64,000 nucleotides of DNA from Conexibacter stalactiti (GTDB taxonomy: Bacteria; Actinomycetota; Thermoleophilia; Solirubrobacterales; Solirubrobacteraceae). The stretch lies in NCBI RefSeq assembly GCF_035967765.1, contig NZ_JAYWIT010000007.1, one strand, 5' to 3'. Below the pieces are notes generated by a model. That model was not told where the DNA came from and ran no database searches. It saw only the letters and a list, made by a program, of their open reading frames with translations. The position numbers were made by a program, and so were the translations under genes. Positions 8,918 through 17,435 of this stretch are shown here, piece after piece (the first letter of the stretch is position 1; each line of letters begins with the position of its first letter).

Positions 8918-8923
8918 TAGGCT
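8918..8923 (+). promoter_or_regulatory. -10 box TAGGCT, leaderless promoter of gmd
   Basis: TAGGCT ends seven bases before the ATG at 8931. GTGACG at 8894-8899, 18 bases upstream, is a plausible -35 element overlapping the end of the preceding gene. Confidence 0.5.
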
Positions 8924-8930
8924 GCTGGCC

Positions 8931-9902
8931 ATGTCATCCCCCAAGAGAGCGCTCATCACCGGGATCACCGGCCAGGACGGCTCCTACCTCGCCGAGCTGC
9001 TGCTCGAGCAGGGGTACGAGGTGCATGGGATGGTGCGCCGCGCCTCCACCGAGAAGTTCGACCGCATCGAGCACCTGCGCGACCGCATCACCCTCCACCA
9101 GGGCGATCTGCTCGACCAGCGCTCGCTCGTCGACACGCTCCGCGCCTCCGCGCCTGAGGAGATCTACAACCTCGCGGCGATGAGCTTCGTGGCGCTCTCG
9201 TGGGTGCAGCCGACGCTGACCGCCGACTTCACCGGCGTCGGCGTCACGCGGATGCTCGAAGCGGTTCGCGAGGCGGCGCCGGAGGCGCGCTTCTACCAGG
9301 CCTCCAGCTCCGAGATGTTCGGCAAGGTGCGCGAGGTTCCGCAGAACGAGGAGACGCCGCTCTACCCGCGCTCGCCCTACGGCGTCGCGAAGGTCTACGG
9401 CCACTTCATCACGATCAACTACCGCGAGTCGTACGACCTGCACGCGACCAGCGGCATCCTCTTCAATCACGAGTCGCCGCGTCGCGGGCTGGAGTTCGTG
9501 ACGCGCAAGATCACGTGGCACGCCGCCGCGATCAAGCACGGCCTCAGAGACGAGCTGGCGCTCGGCAACCTCGACGCCAAGCGCGACTGGGGCTACGCGA
9601 AGGACTACGTGCAGGCGATGTGGCTGATGCTGCAGCAGGACACGCCCGAGGACTTCGTGATCGCGACCGGGCAGACCAACACCGTGCGCGAGTGCGTCGA
9701 GGTCGCGTTCGACGAGGCCGGTCTCGGCGACTGGGAGAGATACGTGCGGATCGACCCGAGATTCGTGCGCCCGGCCGAGGTCGACCTGCTGATCGGCGAT
9801 CCGACGAAGGCGAAGGAGAGACTCGGCTGGGTCCCCGAGACGACCTTCGAGGAGCTGATCCGCCTGATGACGCGCGCCGACCTGGCGCTGCTGGCCCCCT
9901 AG
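8931..9902 (+). CDS. gmd: GDP-mannose 4,6-dehydratase
   Basis: A 323-residue extended SDR. TGITGQDGSYLAELLLEQGY near the N-terminus is the Gmd NADP-binding signature. Further Gmd motifs are MVRRAS, the catalytic SSSEMFG and SPYGVAK (Tyr/Lys pair), FNHESPRRG and the DAKRDWGYAKDYV block. It converts GDP-D-mannose to GDP-4-keto-6-deoxymannose, precursor of GDP-fucose, GDP-rhamnose and GDP-perosamine. Its TAG stop shares the palindrome CTAG with the stop of the convergent methyltransferase. A second, more divergent Gmd-like gene lies at 11922-12911. Confidence 0.93.
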   Translation: MSSPKRALITGITGQDGSYLAELLLEQGYEVHGMVRRASTEKFDRIEHLRDRITLHQGDLLDQRSLVDTLRASAPEEIYNLAAMSFVALSWVQPTLTADFTGVGVTRMLEAVREAAPEARFYQASSSEMFGKVREVPQNEETPLYPRSPYGVAKVYGHFITINYRESYDLHATSGILFNHESPRRGLEFVTRKITWHAAAIKHGLRDELALGNLDAKRDWGYAKDYVQAMWLMLQQDTPEDFVIATGQTNTVRECVEVAFDEAGLGDWERYVRIDPRFVRPAEVDLLIGDPTKAKERLGWVPETTFEELIRLMTRADLALLAP

Positions 9903-10738
9903 GGCCGGCGGTCGCAGGCGAACGGGCTGCGCCGGCGCCACGGGGCGTCGGCGGCCAGCACGGCCGCGTTGTCGGGCGTCGCGCCGTCGGCGACGAAGCG
10001 GCCGAGCACGAAGGTGTCGTGCGGGTGGCGCACGGCCATCCGGTGGACCTGCACGCCGGCGCGGTCGAGCAGGCGCAGGAGCGCCTCGCCGTCGAAGACG
10101 TGGTGGTGCAGCAGCCGCGTGTTGAGGTTGTCCCGTCGTGCCGCCTCCCACTGCTCGCGCGGCGAGTCGTCGGCGTCGCGTGCGCGGTCGTGCAGCCGCA
10201 GCGTCTCGTCGAGGTGCGTGAGGTCGTCCTCGCCGGTGCCGGCCGTCTGGTCGGCGACGATGTGGTCGAGCGTCGTGACCGCGCGCCGATGGTCGAACGT
10301 TCCGGCGTAGTGGGGCGCGACCATCAGGACCCAGCCCTCCGGCACGAGCACGCGCCGCCAGGCGGCCAGCTCAGCCAGCGGGTTGGCGAAGTGCTCGATC
10401 ACGTGCGACGTCAGCAGCACGTCCCAATTGGCGTCCGGCAGGCCCTCCAGCTCACCGCGCTCGACGACGACGAGCTTGCCGGCGGGCGTGCCGTCGGGCG
10501 CGTAGGGAGCCGCTTCGTCGAGTCTGTGCCAGGCCGTGTCGGCCCGCCACTGGACCGCGTCGCAGCTCGCCAGCCGCGGGTAGACGGGGCAGATGCCGTC
10601 GCGCTTGAAGCGATCGGTCGGGCCGCCGACCTCGAGCCCGCGCAGCCCGCCGAGCGGTGCGACGAAGCCGTCCGGCAGCGGACGGCGGTGACCCGCGAGG
10701 CGCCAGCGCGCGTTGACGGCCGCGTCCTTCAGACCCAT
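9899..10738 (-). CDS. SAM-dependent methyltransferase (class I)
   Basis: A 279-residue methyltransferase-like protein. GLRGLEVGGPTDRF is the probable SAM loop, and DVLLTSHVIEHFANP corresponds to motifs II/III of Methyltransf_11-type enzymes. The frame is open further upstream, but MGLKDAAVNARW is the first sensible start. A -10-like TACGGT (10772-10777) lies upstream. It ends convergently on gmd with a four-base CTAG overlap. A role in glycan or nucleotide-sugar methylation is inferred from context. Confidence 0.8.
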   Translation of the reverse strand: MGLKDAAVNARWRLAGHRRPLPDGFVAPLGGLRGLEVGGPTDRFKRDGICPVYPRLASCDAVQWRADTAWHRLDEAAPYAPDGTPAGKLVVVERGELEGLPDANWDVLLTSHVIEHFANPLAELAAWRRVLVPEGWVLMVAPHYAGTFDHRRAVTTLDHIVADQTAGTGEDDLTHLDETLRLHDRARDADDSPREQWEAARRDNLNTRLLHHHVFDGEALLRLLDRAGVQVHRMAVRHPHDTFVLGRFVADGATPDNAAVLAADAPWRRRSPFACDRRP

Positions 10739-10771
10739 GCGATGCGAGCGAGTCGGTGCATTGAGAGGACC

Positions 10772-10777
10772 ACCGTA
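10772..10777 (-). promoter_or_regulatory. Probable -10 box TACGGT for the methyltransferase
   Basis: TACGGT on the minus strand lies 33 bases before the ATG at 10738, which would leave a leader of about 27 bases without a Shine-Dalgarno sequence. It sits in the 62-base gap after the upstream GT4 gene. Confidence 0.3.
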
Positions 10778-10800
10778 GCGATGTCGCCCCGGGCGGGTCG

Positions 10801-11937
10801 TCAGCCGCCGGCGAGCGCCAGCTCGTAGCTGCGGACGGTCTCGCGCGCCGTTCGCTCCCACGAGAAGGCGGCGGCCCGCGCGAGCCCGGCGTCGCGCAGC
10901 CGCGCGCGCAGCGGCTCGTCATCGAGCAGCCGCTCGATCGCGCGGCGGATCGCGGCCGGGTCGGCCGGGTCGAACAGCAGCGCGGCGTCGCCGGCGACCT
11001 CCGGCATCGACGCGCGGTCCGAGCAGGCGCCCGGCACGCCACGCGCCATCGCCTCCAGCACCGGCAGGCCGAAGCCCTCGTAGAAGGAGGGGAAGAGGTG
11101 CGCGGTGCAGGCGCGCCACAGCCCCTCGACGTCGGCGCGCGAGAGCCAGCCGGGGAAGCGCAGCTGCTCCGCGACGCCGCGCTGCCGCGCCCGCTCCAGC
11201 AGCACCGCCTCGTGCTCGGTCTCGTAGCCAGGCACGACCAGCAGCGGGCGGCGCTCGTCCGGGATCAGCGCGAGCGCGTCGATCAGCCCCTCGACGTTCT
11301 TGTGCGGCCGCTTGGCGGCGAGGCTCAGCAGCAGCGGCCGCGCGCCGAGGCCGAGCCGCTCGCGCAGCTCGGCCTCCGGCGTGACCGGCGCGTCGGCCGG
11401 CGGCAGCGTCGTCGCGAGGTGGACGACGTCGACCTGGTCGGCGGCGGTGCCGATGAATCTGACGACGTCGTCCTTCGTCGACCGCGAGTCGGCGATCACG
11501 CGCCGCGAGGCGCGCACCGCGGCCGGCACGAGCACTCTCATGCCGAGGCCGCGGAGGCCGAAGTGGGCCTCCGGCGCGACGGCGTAGTGGAGGTCGTGGA
11601 CGGTCGTCACGCGCGGCGGTCCGCCGCTGAGGCGGCCGGGCCCGGTCGAGGCGAGCGAGTGGACGAGGTCGGCTCTGACCCAGCGCGCCAGCTTCGGCAC
11701 GTGCCACTGCTCGCCCCACACCCACTGCTTGCGATCGCTGGCGTCGACCGGCGCCAGCACCGACTGGACGACGCCGTTCCAGGGCGCGTCGCGGTCCTCG
11801 GCCGCCCGTCTGCTGACGATCGCGACCGGCTCCAGGCCGGGCAGCGCGGCCAACCGCGGCAGCAGCTCGCGGGCGTAGACCTCCATCCCGCCGGTCTCGC
11901 CGGGGACGAGGTAGACGAGGTTCAGCGCGACGCGCAC
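10801..11937 (-). CDS. GT4-family glycosyltransferase
   Basis: 378 residues. The N-terminus VALNLVYLVPGETGGMEVYA is the donor/acceptor cleft glycine-rich loop of GT4 enzymes. LLSLAAKRPHKNVEGLIDAL and SFYEGFGLPVLEAM, followed by MPEVAGDAALLFDP, form the C-terminal nucleotide-sugar domain. The GTG start at 11937 overlaps the end of the upstream dehydratase gene by 16 bases, so translation is coupled. Donor unknown; the Gmd-like neighbour suggests a GDP-sugar (inference). Confidence 0.87.
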   Translation of the reverse strand: MRVALNLVYLVPGETGGMEVYARELLPRLAALPGLEPVAIVSRRAAEDRDAPWNGVVQSVLAPVDASDRKQWVWGEQWHVPKLARWVRADLVHSLASTGPGRLSGGPPRVTTVHDLHYAVAPEAHFGLRGLGMRVLVPAAVRASRRVIADSRSTKDDVVRFIGTAADQVDVVHLATTLPPADAPVTPEAELRERLGLGARPLLLSLAAKRPHKNVEGLIDALALIPDERRPLLVVPGYETEHEAVLLERARQRGVAEQLRFPGWLSRADVEGLWRACTAHLFPSFYEGFGLPVLEAMARGVPGACSDRASMPEVAGDAALLFDPADPAAIRRAIERLLDDEPLRARLRDAGLARAAAFSWERTARETVRSYELALAGG

Positions 11938-12911
11938 GCGCGCTCCAGGTCGGCCGCGACCATCTCGCCGACGAGCTGCTCGAACGACGTCCGCGGCTGC
12001 CAGCCGAGCAGCTCGCGCGCCTTCGCCGGGTCGCCGACCGGCGGCCACTGCTCCGGCGGGCGCACGAAGCGCGGGTCGACCAGCACGCGGTCGCCGCCGT
12101 CGGGCGCGCGGCTCTCGACGCCGGCGGCGGCGAAGGCGGCGTCGACGAGGTCTCCGACGGTGTGCGGGACGCCGGAGGCGAAGACGTAGTCGCCGGGCTC
12201 GTCGTGGCGCAGCGCCAGCACCATTCCCGCGACGACGTCGCGGGCGTGCGACCAGTCGCGCACCGCCGCCTGGTCGCCGAGCGTGAGCGTCTCGGCGCGG
12301 CCGGCGGCGATCGCCGCGACGCCCGCGGTCACCTTGCGCGGCAGGAAGCGCTCGGGCCGGCGCGGCGACTCGTGGTTGAAGGTGATCGCGGAGACGAGGA
12401 AGCGGTCGTGACGGGCGCGCAGCGCGCCGACGAGGCCGTGCGCGGCCAGCTTCGCGACGCCGTAGGGGCTGCGCGGGCGCATCGGCGCCGTCTCGGACTG
12501 CGGCGAGACGCCGGCGTCGCCGAAGACCTCGCTGGAGGCCGCGACCAGCACGCGCACGTCGCGCGCCAGCGCGCCGGCCGCCGCGAGCACGGCCGCGGTG
12601 CCGCCGGCGACGGCGGCCACGACCTCGGTCGGGTCCTCCCACGAGTCGGGCACGAACGTCGGCGCCGCGAGGTGGTAGATCTCGTCCGGCTGCGTCGCGG
12701 CGATCGCCGCGCGCACCGTCTCGGGCACCAGCAGGTCGGCCGGCAGCAGCGCGACGCGCCCCTCGAGCTGCGGCAGCCCGGCGGCCGCGAACGTCTGCGC
12801 GGTCGGCGCGCGGACGGTTCCGATCACCTCGTCGCCGCCGGCCAGCAGCTGCTCGGCGAGGTACCCGCCGTCCTGGCCGGTGACGCCGGTGATGAGGACG
12901 CGGCGGCTCAC
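11922..12911 (-). CDS. Gmd-like GDP-mannose dehydratase/epimerase (second copy, divergent)
   Basis: A 329-residue extended SDR with TGVTGQDGGYLAEQLL at the N-terminus, SSEVFGD, SPYGVAK and FNHESPRR, all Gmd-type motifs, but clearly diverged from the gmd at 8931 (for example the MVRRAS segment becomes TVRAPT). It may be a second 4,6-dehydratase or a related 4-reductase (Rmd-type) working after Gmd. Retention of NHESPRR argues for a dehydratase. The GTG start overlaps the TGA of the upstream GT2 gene (GTGA, 12908-12911), and it is followed by a coupled GT4. Confidence 0.82.
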   Translation of the reverse strand: MSRRVLITGVTGQDGGYLAEQLLAGGDEVIGTVRAPTAQTFAAAGLPQLEGRVALLPADLLVPETVRAAIAATQPDEIYHLAAPTFVPDSWEDPTEVVAAVAGGTAAVLAAAGALARDVRVLVAASSEVFGDAGVSPQSETAPMRPRSPYGVAKLAAHGLVGALRARHDRFLVSAITFNHESPRRPERFLPRKVTAGVAAIAAGRAETLTLGDQAAVRDWSHARDVVAGMVLALRHDEPGDYVFASGVPHTVGDLVDAAFAAAGVESRAPDGGDRVLVDPRFVRPPEQWPPVGDPAKARELLGWQPRTSFEQLVGEMVAADLERACASR

Positions 12912-13891
12912 CTGTCGGCCTCGCCGGGCGGAGGCGTCAGCACGCCGTCGCCGCCGAAACGACGGCGCACGGCCGCCAGTGCGCGCGAGGTCCAGCGCAG
13001 CCCCGGCAGCCGCCCGGCGCGCTCGATCAGCGGGCCGAACGCGTGGTAGGCGAGCGAGCGCCAGTTGATCGCGCCGAGCGCGGACAGGAGCGCCGTGCGC
13101 AGCCGCTGCGCGCGCGGCAGCGACGCGAACGCCGGCGAGCGCCAGCCGACGTCGGCCAGCACCTGCCACGCGACCGTGAGGTGCGGCAGCCGCGCCTGCA
13201 GCTTCGAGATCCCGAACGTCTGCACGATCTTCTCGACGCTCGCGCTCGTGCCGCCGACGGCGCGGTCGACGTGCGTCCGCTCGATCGTCGCGATCTTGCC
13301 GGCGGCCGCGACCCGCCCCATCAGCAGCCAGTCGTTGCCGAGCACGTTGGGCATCGGCAGCGCGCCGCGCAGCGCGTCGGCGCGCATCAGGCCGTACATC
13401 ACGCCGTTGTCGTCGACGGTGCGGTAGTAGGTCGTCACACGCGCCGCCGGTGCCTCCTCGAGGTGATCGTGGAGACGGCCGTCGGCGACGTGGCGGTCGC
13501 CGTCGAAGTAGCGCGCGCGGCCGTAGGCGACGGCCAGCTCCGGGCGCTCGACGAGCAGCCGCAGGCAGCGCTCGACGTAGTCTGGCTGGAGCCAGTCGTC
13601 GTCCGCGAGCAGCATCGCGTACGGGCCGCGCAGCTCGGCGGCGAGCAGGTTGAAGTTGGCCGTCGAACCGCCGGCGTTGGTCGGCTGGCGCAGGTAGCGC
13701 ACGCGCGCGTCGGCGGCGGCCAGCGCGCGGCAGAGCCGCTCGGTGCCGTCGGTCGAGGCCTGGTCGGAGACGACCAGCTCCAGCTCGCGATGGGTCTGGC
13801 CGAGCGCGGAGGCGAGCGTGCGCTCGAGCGTCGCCGCGCGGTTGTACGTCGGCACGGCGATCGTGACGAGCGGCTGGCCGGGGGCGCTCAC
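12908..13891 (-). CDS. GT2-family glycosyltransferase
   Basis: A 327-residue inverting GT-A transferase. VTIAVPTYNRAATLERTL is the N-terminal GT2 motif, VSDQASTDGT follows, and AMLLADDDWL supplies the DxD-type metal-binding motif near residue 95. The remaining C-terminal half is typical of family 2 rhamnosyl- and galactosyltransferases, without membrane segments. It heads a minus-strand operon (GT2, Gmd-like, GT4). The start is GTG at 13891, 23 bases from the divergent gene, so the two promoters must overlap. Confidence 0.88.
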   Translation of the reverse strand: MSAPGQPLVTIAVPTYNRAATLERTLASALGQTHRELELVVSDQASTDGTERLCRALAAADARVRYLRQPTNAGGSTANFNLLAAELRGPYAMLLADDDWLQPDYVERCLRLLVERPELAVAYGRARYFDGDRHVADGRLHDHLEEAPAARVTTYYRTVDDNGVMYGLMRADALRGALPMPNVLGNDWLLMGRVAAAGKIATIERTHVDRAVGGTSASVEKIVQTFGISKLQARLPHLTVAWQVLADVGWRSPAFASLPRAQRLRTALLSALGAINWRSLAYHAFGPLIERAGRLPGLRWTSRALAAVRRRFGGDGVLTPPPGEADR

Positions 13892-13902
13892 GCCGCCGAT
13901 GC

Positions 13903-13908
13903 GATCAT
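13903..13908 (+). promoter_or_regulatory. -10-like GATCAT before the GT-A-like gene
   Basis: GATCAT keeps the A and final T of the -10 consensus and ends six bases before the GTG at 13915, matching the leaderless spacing seen elsewhere in the window. Confidence 0.3.
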
Positions 13909-13914
13909 GTCGGT

Positions 13915-14712
13915 GTGTCCCCTGTCTGTCTGGTGCATCTCGTCTGGGCGCCGCTCGGCGTCGAGCCGCTCCAACGCTTCCTGCGATCGTATAACGATCG
14001 CCCGCCGGGCCTCGATCACCGCCTCGTCGTCGTGCTCAACGGCTTCGAGCCCGGGCCGCTGCCGGCGCCCTTCGCGGCCGCGCTCGACGAGCTGCCGCAC
14101 GAGGCGCTGCGGCCGGCGCGGAGCATCCAGGACCTCGCCGCCTACCGGCTCGCGGCCGGCCACGTCGCCTGGGCCGAGAGCATCTGCTTCGTCAACTCCC
14201 ACTCCGAGCCGCTCGCCGACGGCTGGCTGGCGCTGCTGCACGAGCAGCTGCACGCGCCCGGCGTCGGCATCGTCGGCGCGACCGGCTCACACGAGAGCAC
14301 CTTCTCGGCGGCGCCGCGGCCGCTGAAGCCGCTGCGCGCGCTGCAGTACCCGCCGTTCCCCAACCCCCACCTGCGCACCAACGGCTTCATGCTGCGGCGC
14401 GACGACATGCTCGCGCTCGACTGGCGGATCGGCCGCTCCAAGAGCGCGGCCCACCAGCTCGAGAGCGGCAAGCGCGGGATCACGCGGCAGCTCGCCGCGC
14501 GCGATCGCGCCGCCCGCGTCGTCGACCGCGACGGCCGCGCCCACCCACCGGAGGAGTGGCCGGCGAGCGGCACCTTCCGCAGCGGCGCGCAGGAGCGCCT
14601 GCTGATCGCCGACAACCGCACGCGCCAGTACGCCGACGCCGCGCCGCGGGAGCGCGAACGGCTGGCGCGGATGGCCTGGGGCGCGGCTGCCGGTACCGTC
14701 ACCGGCCGATGA
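13915..14712 (+). CDS. Putative GT-A-like glycosyltransferase (unclassified)
   Basis: 265 residues with no domain I can name firmly. The N-terminus reads like a nucleotide-binding GT-A strand (CLVHLVWAPLGVEPLQRFL, then HRLVVVLNGF). FVNSHSEPLADGWLALL occupies the place of the metal-binding region of family 2 enzymes, with NSHSEP instead of DxD. VGIVGATGSHES and NPHLRTNGFMLRR resemble the acceptor part of GT-A enzymes that act on polysaccharides. Its ATGA overlap with the flippase gene supports a role in glycan assembly. It could equally be a non-catalytic GT fold. Confidence 0.6.
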   Translation: MSPVCLVHLVWAPLGVEPLQRFLRSYNDRPPGLDHRLVVVLNGFEPGPLPAPFAAALDELPHEALRPARSIQDLAAYRLAAGHVAWAESICFVNSHSEPLADGWLALLHEQLHAPGVGIVGATGSHESTFSAAPRPLKPLRALQYPPFPNPHLRTNGFMLRRDDMLALDWRIGRSKSAAHQLESGKRGITRQLAARDRAARVVDRDGRAHPPEEWPASGTFRSGAQERLLIADNRTRQYADAAPRERERLARMAWGAAAGTVTGR

Positions 14713-16226
14713 ACACGGACGATCCCAGTGCGCCGGAGCAGGCGCCGAGCCCCGCTGGCACGGGACGGGCGGCGCCCGAGGAGGCGCTGACCGCGCCCGA
14801 CGCCGGCCACCGCGCGATCCGCGGCGGCATGATCCGCGTGCTCGGCTACGGCGCCGGGCTCTTCCTGACAGCGCTCGTGACGCCGTTCCTGCTGCGCCAC
14901 CTCGGCGTCGCGGAGTTCGGTCAGTACACGACGGTGATCGCGATCGTGACGATGGTGCAGGGGCTGACCGACGCCGGCCTGACCGTCGTCGGGCAGCGCG
15001 TCTACGTTCACGCTGACGCCGAACGCCGCCGCACGCTGCTCGCCGACCTGCTCGGGATCCGGCTGGTGCTGACGCCGATCGGGATCGCGTTCGGCGTGCT
15101 CTTCGCGGTGCTCGCCGGCTATCCGAACGCGCTCGTCGCCGGCACCGTCGTCGCAGGCGTCGGCGTGATCCTCGGCGTGACCGCGGCGGCGTTGGCGATG
15201 CCGCTGAGCGTCGAGCTGCGGCTCGGCGCGGTGACCGCGATCGACTTCGCGCGCCAGCTCGTGATCGTGATCGGGATCGCCGTGCTGATCGCCGCCGGCG
15301 CCGGTCTGCTGCCGTTCTTCGGCATCTACGCCGTCGCCGGGGCCGTCGCGGTCGCGGCGGCGCTCGTCTTCCTCGGCACCAGCAGCTGGGTCATGCCGCG
15401 CTTCGCCTGGAGCGAGTGGCGGCCGCTGCTGAGAGAGGCGCTGCCGGTCGCCTTCAGCCTCGTCGTCACCAGCACCTACGTGCGCGCGCTGATCGTGATC
15501 TGCTCGCTGTTGGCGAGTGAGCACGAGACCGGCCTCTTCGCCGCCTCCTACCGCGTCTCGGAGATCCTCCTCGGGGTGCCCCAGATGATGCTGGGGGCAG
15601 CCTTCCCGATCCTCGCGCACGCCCATGCCGCCAACCGTGACCGGCTCGCCTATGCGCTGCAGCGGATGGGCGAGGCGGCGCTGCTGGTCGGCCTCGGGAT
15701 CGGGCTCGTGCTCGCCGTCGGCGCCGTCCCGATCATCGCCGTGCTCGGCGGCAGCGAGTTCGCCGGCGCCGACGACGCGCTGCGGATCCAGTCGGTCGCG
15801 ATCGCCGGCGCGTTCGTGACGCAGCTGGCGACCGCCTCGCTGATCGCGGTGCAGCGCAACCGTGAGCTGCTGCTCGTCAACCTGCTGGCGCTGATCGTCG
15901 TCGTCGTGCTCGGCTTCACGCTGATCCCGCTGTGGGGCGCCAACGGCGCGGCGCTGGCGGCGAGCATCGGCGAGGTCGTGCTGGCGTTCGCGGGGATGAC
16001 GCTGCTGGTGCGGGCGCAGCCCGACCTGCGGCCCGACCTGCGCTACGTGCCCAAGCTGCTGCTGGCCGCCGGGGCCGGCTGCCTCTGCCTGCTGCTGCCC
16101 GGCTCCGACGCGATAGCCGCGGTTGCCGCGGTCGTCGTCTACGGCGTGCTCGCATGGCTGATGAGAACGATCCCGGACGAGCTGGTCGACGCGCTGCTGA
16201 GACGCCAGCCGCTCGCCGCCGAGTAG
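14709..16226 (+). CDS. Polysaccharide flippase, Wzx/MATE-like (oligosaccharidyl-lipid transporter)
   Basis: A 505-residue membrane protein with 12-14 predicted hydrophobic helices, starting at GGMIRVLGYGAGLFLTALVT. The repeated FLLRHLGVAEFGQYTTV pattern is characteristic of the Wzx/RfbX (PST) family that flips undecaprenyl-linked repeat units. The ATG overlaps the upstream stop (ATGA, 14709-14712), and a longer in-frame extension upstream is discarded because it runs through the previous gene. A GT4 gene follows after 20 bases. Together with the Wzm/Wzt exporter at 41-43 kb this gives the locus two possible export routes. Confidence 0.88.
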   Translation: MNTDDPSAPEQAPSPAGTGRAAPEEALTAPDAGHRAIRGGMIRVLGYGAGLFLTALVTPFLLRHLGVAEFGQYTTVIAIVTMVQGLTDAGLTVVGQRVYVHADAERRRTLLADLLGIRLVLTPIGIAFGVLFAVLAGYPNALVAGTVVAGVGVILGVTAAALAMPLSVELRLGAVTAIDFARQLVIVIGIAVLIAAGAGLLPFFGIYAVAGAVAVAAALVFLGTSSWVMPRFAWSEWRPLLREALPVAFSLVVTSTYVRALIVICSLLASEHETGLFAASYRVSEILLGVPQMMLGAAFPILAHAHAANRDRLAYALQRMGEAALLVGLGIGLVLAVGAVPIIAVLGGSEFAGADDALRIQSVAIAGAFVTQLATASLIAVQRNRELLLVNLLALIVVVVLGFTLIPLWGANGAALAASIGEVVLAFAGMTLLVRAQPDLRPDLRYVPKLLLAAGAGCLCLLLPGSDAIAAVAAVVVYGVLAWLMRTIPDELVDALLRRQPLAAE

Positions 16227-16233
16227 AGATCGC

Positions 16234-16239
16234 TACGCT
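16234..16239 (+). promoter_or_regulatory. -10 box TACGCT, leaderless promoter of a GT4 gene
   Basis: TACGCT lies just after the flippase stop and ends seven bases before the ATG at 16247, suggesting a second promoter inside the operon. Confidence 0.45.
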
Positions 16240-16246
16240 GCCGGCG

Positions 16247-17404
16247 ATGGGCGATTCCGCTGCACCGGCTGGGGGCTCCGCGGCGCGGCGACGGCGCGTC
16301 GTGCTGCTGCGCGGCAACGCCGCCAACATCCCCGAGCTGCAGGCGTGGGAGGGCGTCGACGGCTACGACGTCGACGTGCTCGTGCCGGGCTCCAACGACC
16401 GCGACGTCTCGGCGCTGGCGCTGGGTCAGATCCCGGCCAGAACCGTCGGCGAGCGGATGCCGGGCGGGCGGTTCGGGCAGCTCGCCACGCGCGCCGTCGG
16501 CGACCGCTACCTGGGCCTCGCCGAGCAGCTGAGCGGCGCCGACGTGGTGCACGCGGCCGAGCTGAGCTTCTGGTTCTCGTGGCAGGCGGCGAAGCTGAAG
16601 CGGCAGCTCGACTACAGACTCGTGCTGACCGTCTGGGAGACGCTGCCGTTCGTCGACGCCTACCGCAACGTGCGCACGCGGCGCTACCGCCGCGAGGTGC
16701 TCGCCGCGACCGACCTCTACCTCGCGACGACCGCGCGAGCACGCGACGCGCTGGTGCTCGAAGGCGTCCCGGCCGCGCGGATCGAGGTCGCGCCGCCGGG
16801 GATCGCGATCGACAGATTCGCGACCGCGCGCGTCGCGCAGCCGCCCGCCGACGGGCGCCACCTGATCCTCTCGATCGGACGGCTCGTGTGGGAGAAGGGC
16901 CATCAGGATCTGCTGCGCGCCGTCGCGTTGCTGCGCTCCCGCGGCCGCGACGACGTGCGCGTGATGATCCTCGGCGTCGGGCCGGAGGAGAAGCGGCTGC
17001 GGGGCGTCGCGCATGACCTCGGGCTCGACGACGTGGTCGAGTTCCGCGGCTACGTCGACAACGAGCAGATGCCGCAGATCTACGCGCAGGCGTCGTGCCT
17101 GGTGCTCGCGTCGATCGCGATCCGCTACTGGGAGGAGCAGTTCGGCCTCGTGCTCGCCGAGGCGATGGCCGCGCACGTGCCGGTCGTCGCGGCCGCCAGC
17201 GGCGCGATCCCGGAGGTCGTCGGCGACGACGGCACGCTCTTCTCCTCCGGCGACTGGGCCGGCCTCGCCGACGTGCTCGCCGACGGCCCGCTGGCCGCCG
17301 CTCCCGGCACCCGTCACGTGCCGGACGCGAGACGACTCGAGCGCTACTCGCACGCCGCCCAGGCGGCGCGCCTGAGCGCCGCCTACGACGGCCTGTTCGC
17401 CTGA
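16247..17404 (+). CDS. GT4-family glycosyltransferase
   Basis: 385 residues. LILSIGRLVWEKGHQDLLRA (near 205) and EEQFGLVLAEAMAAHVPVVA (near 300) mark the donor-binding domain of a GT-B group 1 transferase, with PEVVGDDGTLF after it. The N-terminal domain contains ADVVHAAELSFWFSWQAAKL. The ATG at 16247 is preferred over a much longer reading frame that begins inside the flippase gene, because it has its own -10 box and the protein homology starts there. Substrate unknown. Confidence 0.87.
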   Translation: MGDSAAPAGGSAARRRRVVLLRGNAANIPELQAWEGVDGYDVDVLVPGSNDRDVSALALGQIPARTVGERMPGGRFGQLATRAVGDRYLGLAEQLSGADVVHAAELSFWFSWQAAKLKRQLDYRLVLTVWETLPFVDAYRNVRTRRYRREVLAATDLYLATTARARDALVLEGVPAARIEVAPPGIAIDRFATARVAQPPADGRHLILSIGRLVWEKGHQDLLRAVALLRSRGRDDVRVMILGVGPEEKRLRGVAHDLGLDDVVEFRGYVDNEQMPQIYAQASCLVLASIAIRYWEEQFGLVLAEAMAAHVPVVAAASGAIPEVVGDDGTLFSSGDWAGLADVLADGPLAAAPGTRHVPDARRLERYSHAAQAARLSAAYDGLFA

Positions 17405-17406
17405 AC

Positions 17407-17424
17407 GCGGCGGGCCGTCGCCGC
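17407..17424. terminator. Short hairpin between convergent genes
   Basis: GCGGCG (17407-17412) pairs with CGCCGC (17419-17424) around a six-base loop in the 31-base gap between two convergent stop codons. Stem length is modest and there is no T tract. Confidence 0.3.
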
Positions 17425-17435
17425 GCCGCCGCCGC

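Noticed and set aside
12908..13915. A clear promoter for the minus-strand GT2 gene in the 23 bases before GTG 13891.
   Set aside because: Only TCGCAT, lacking the conserved A, stands at the right distance; not convincing enough to list.
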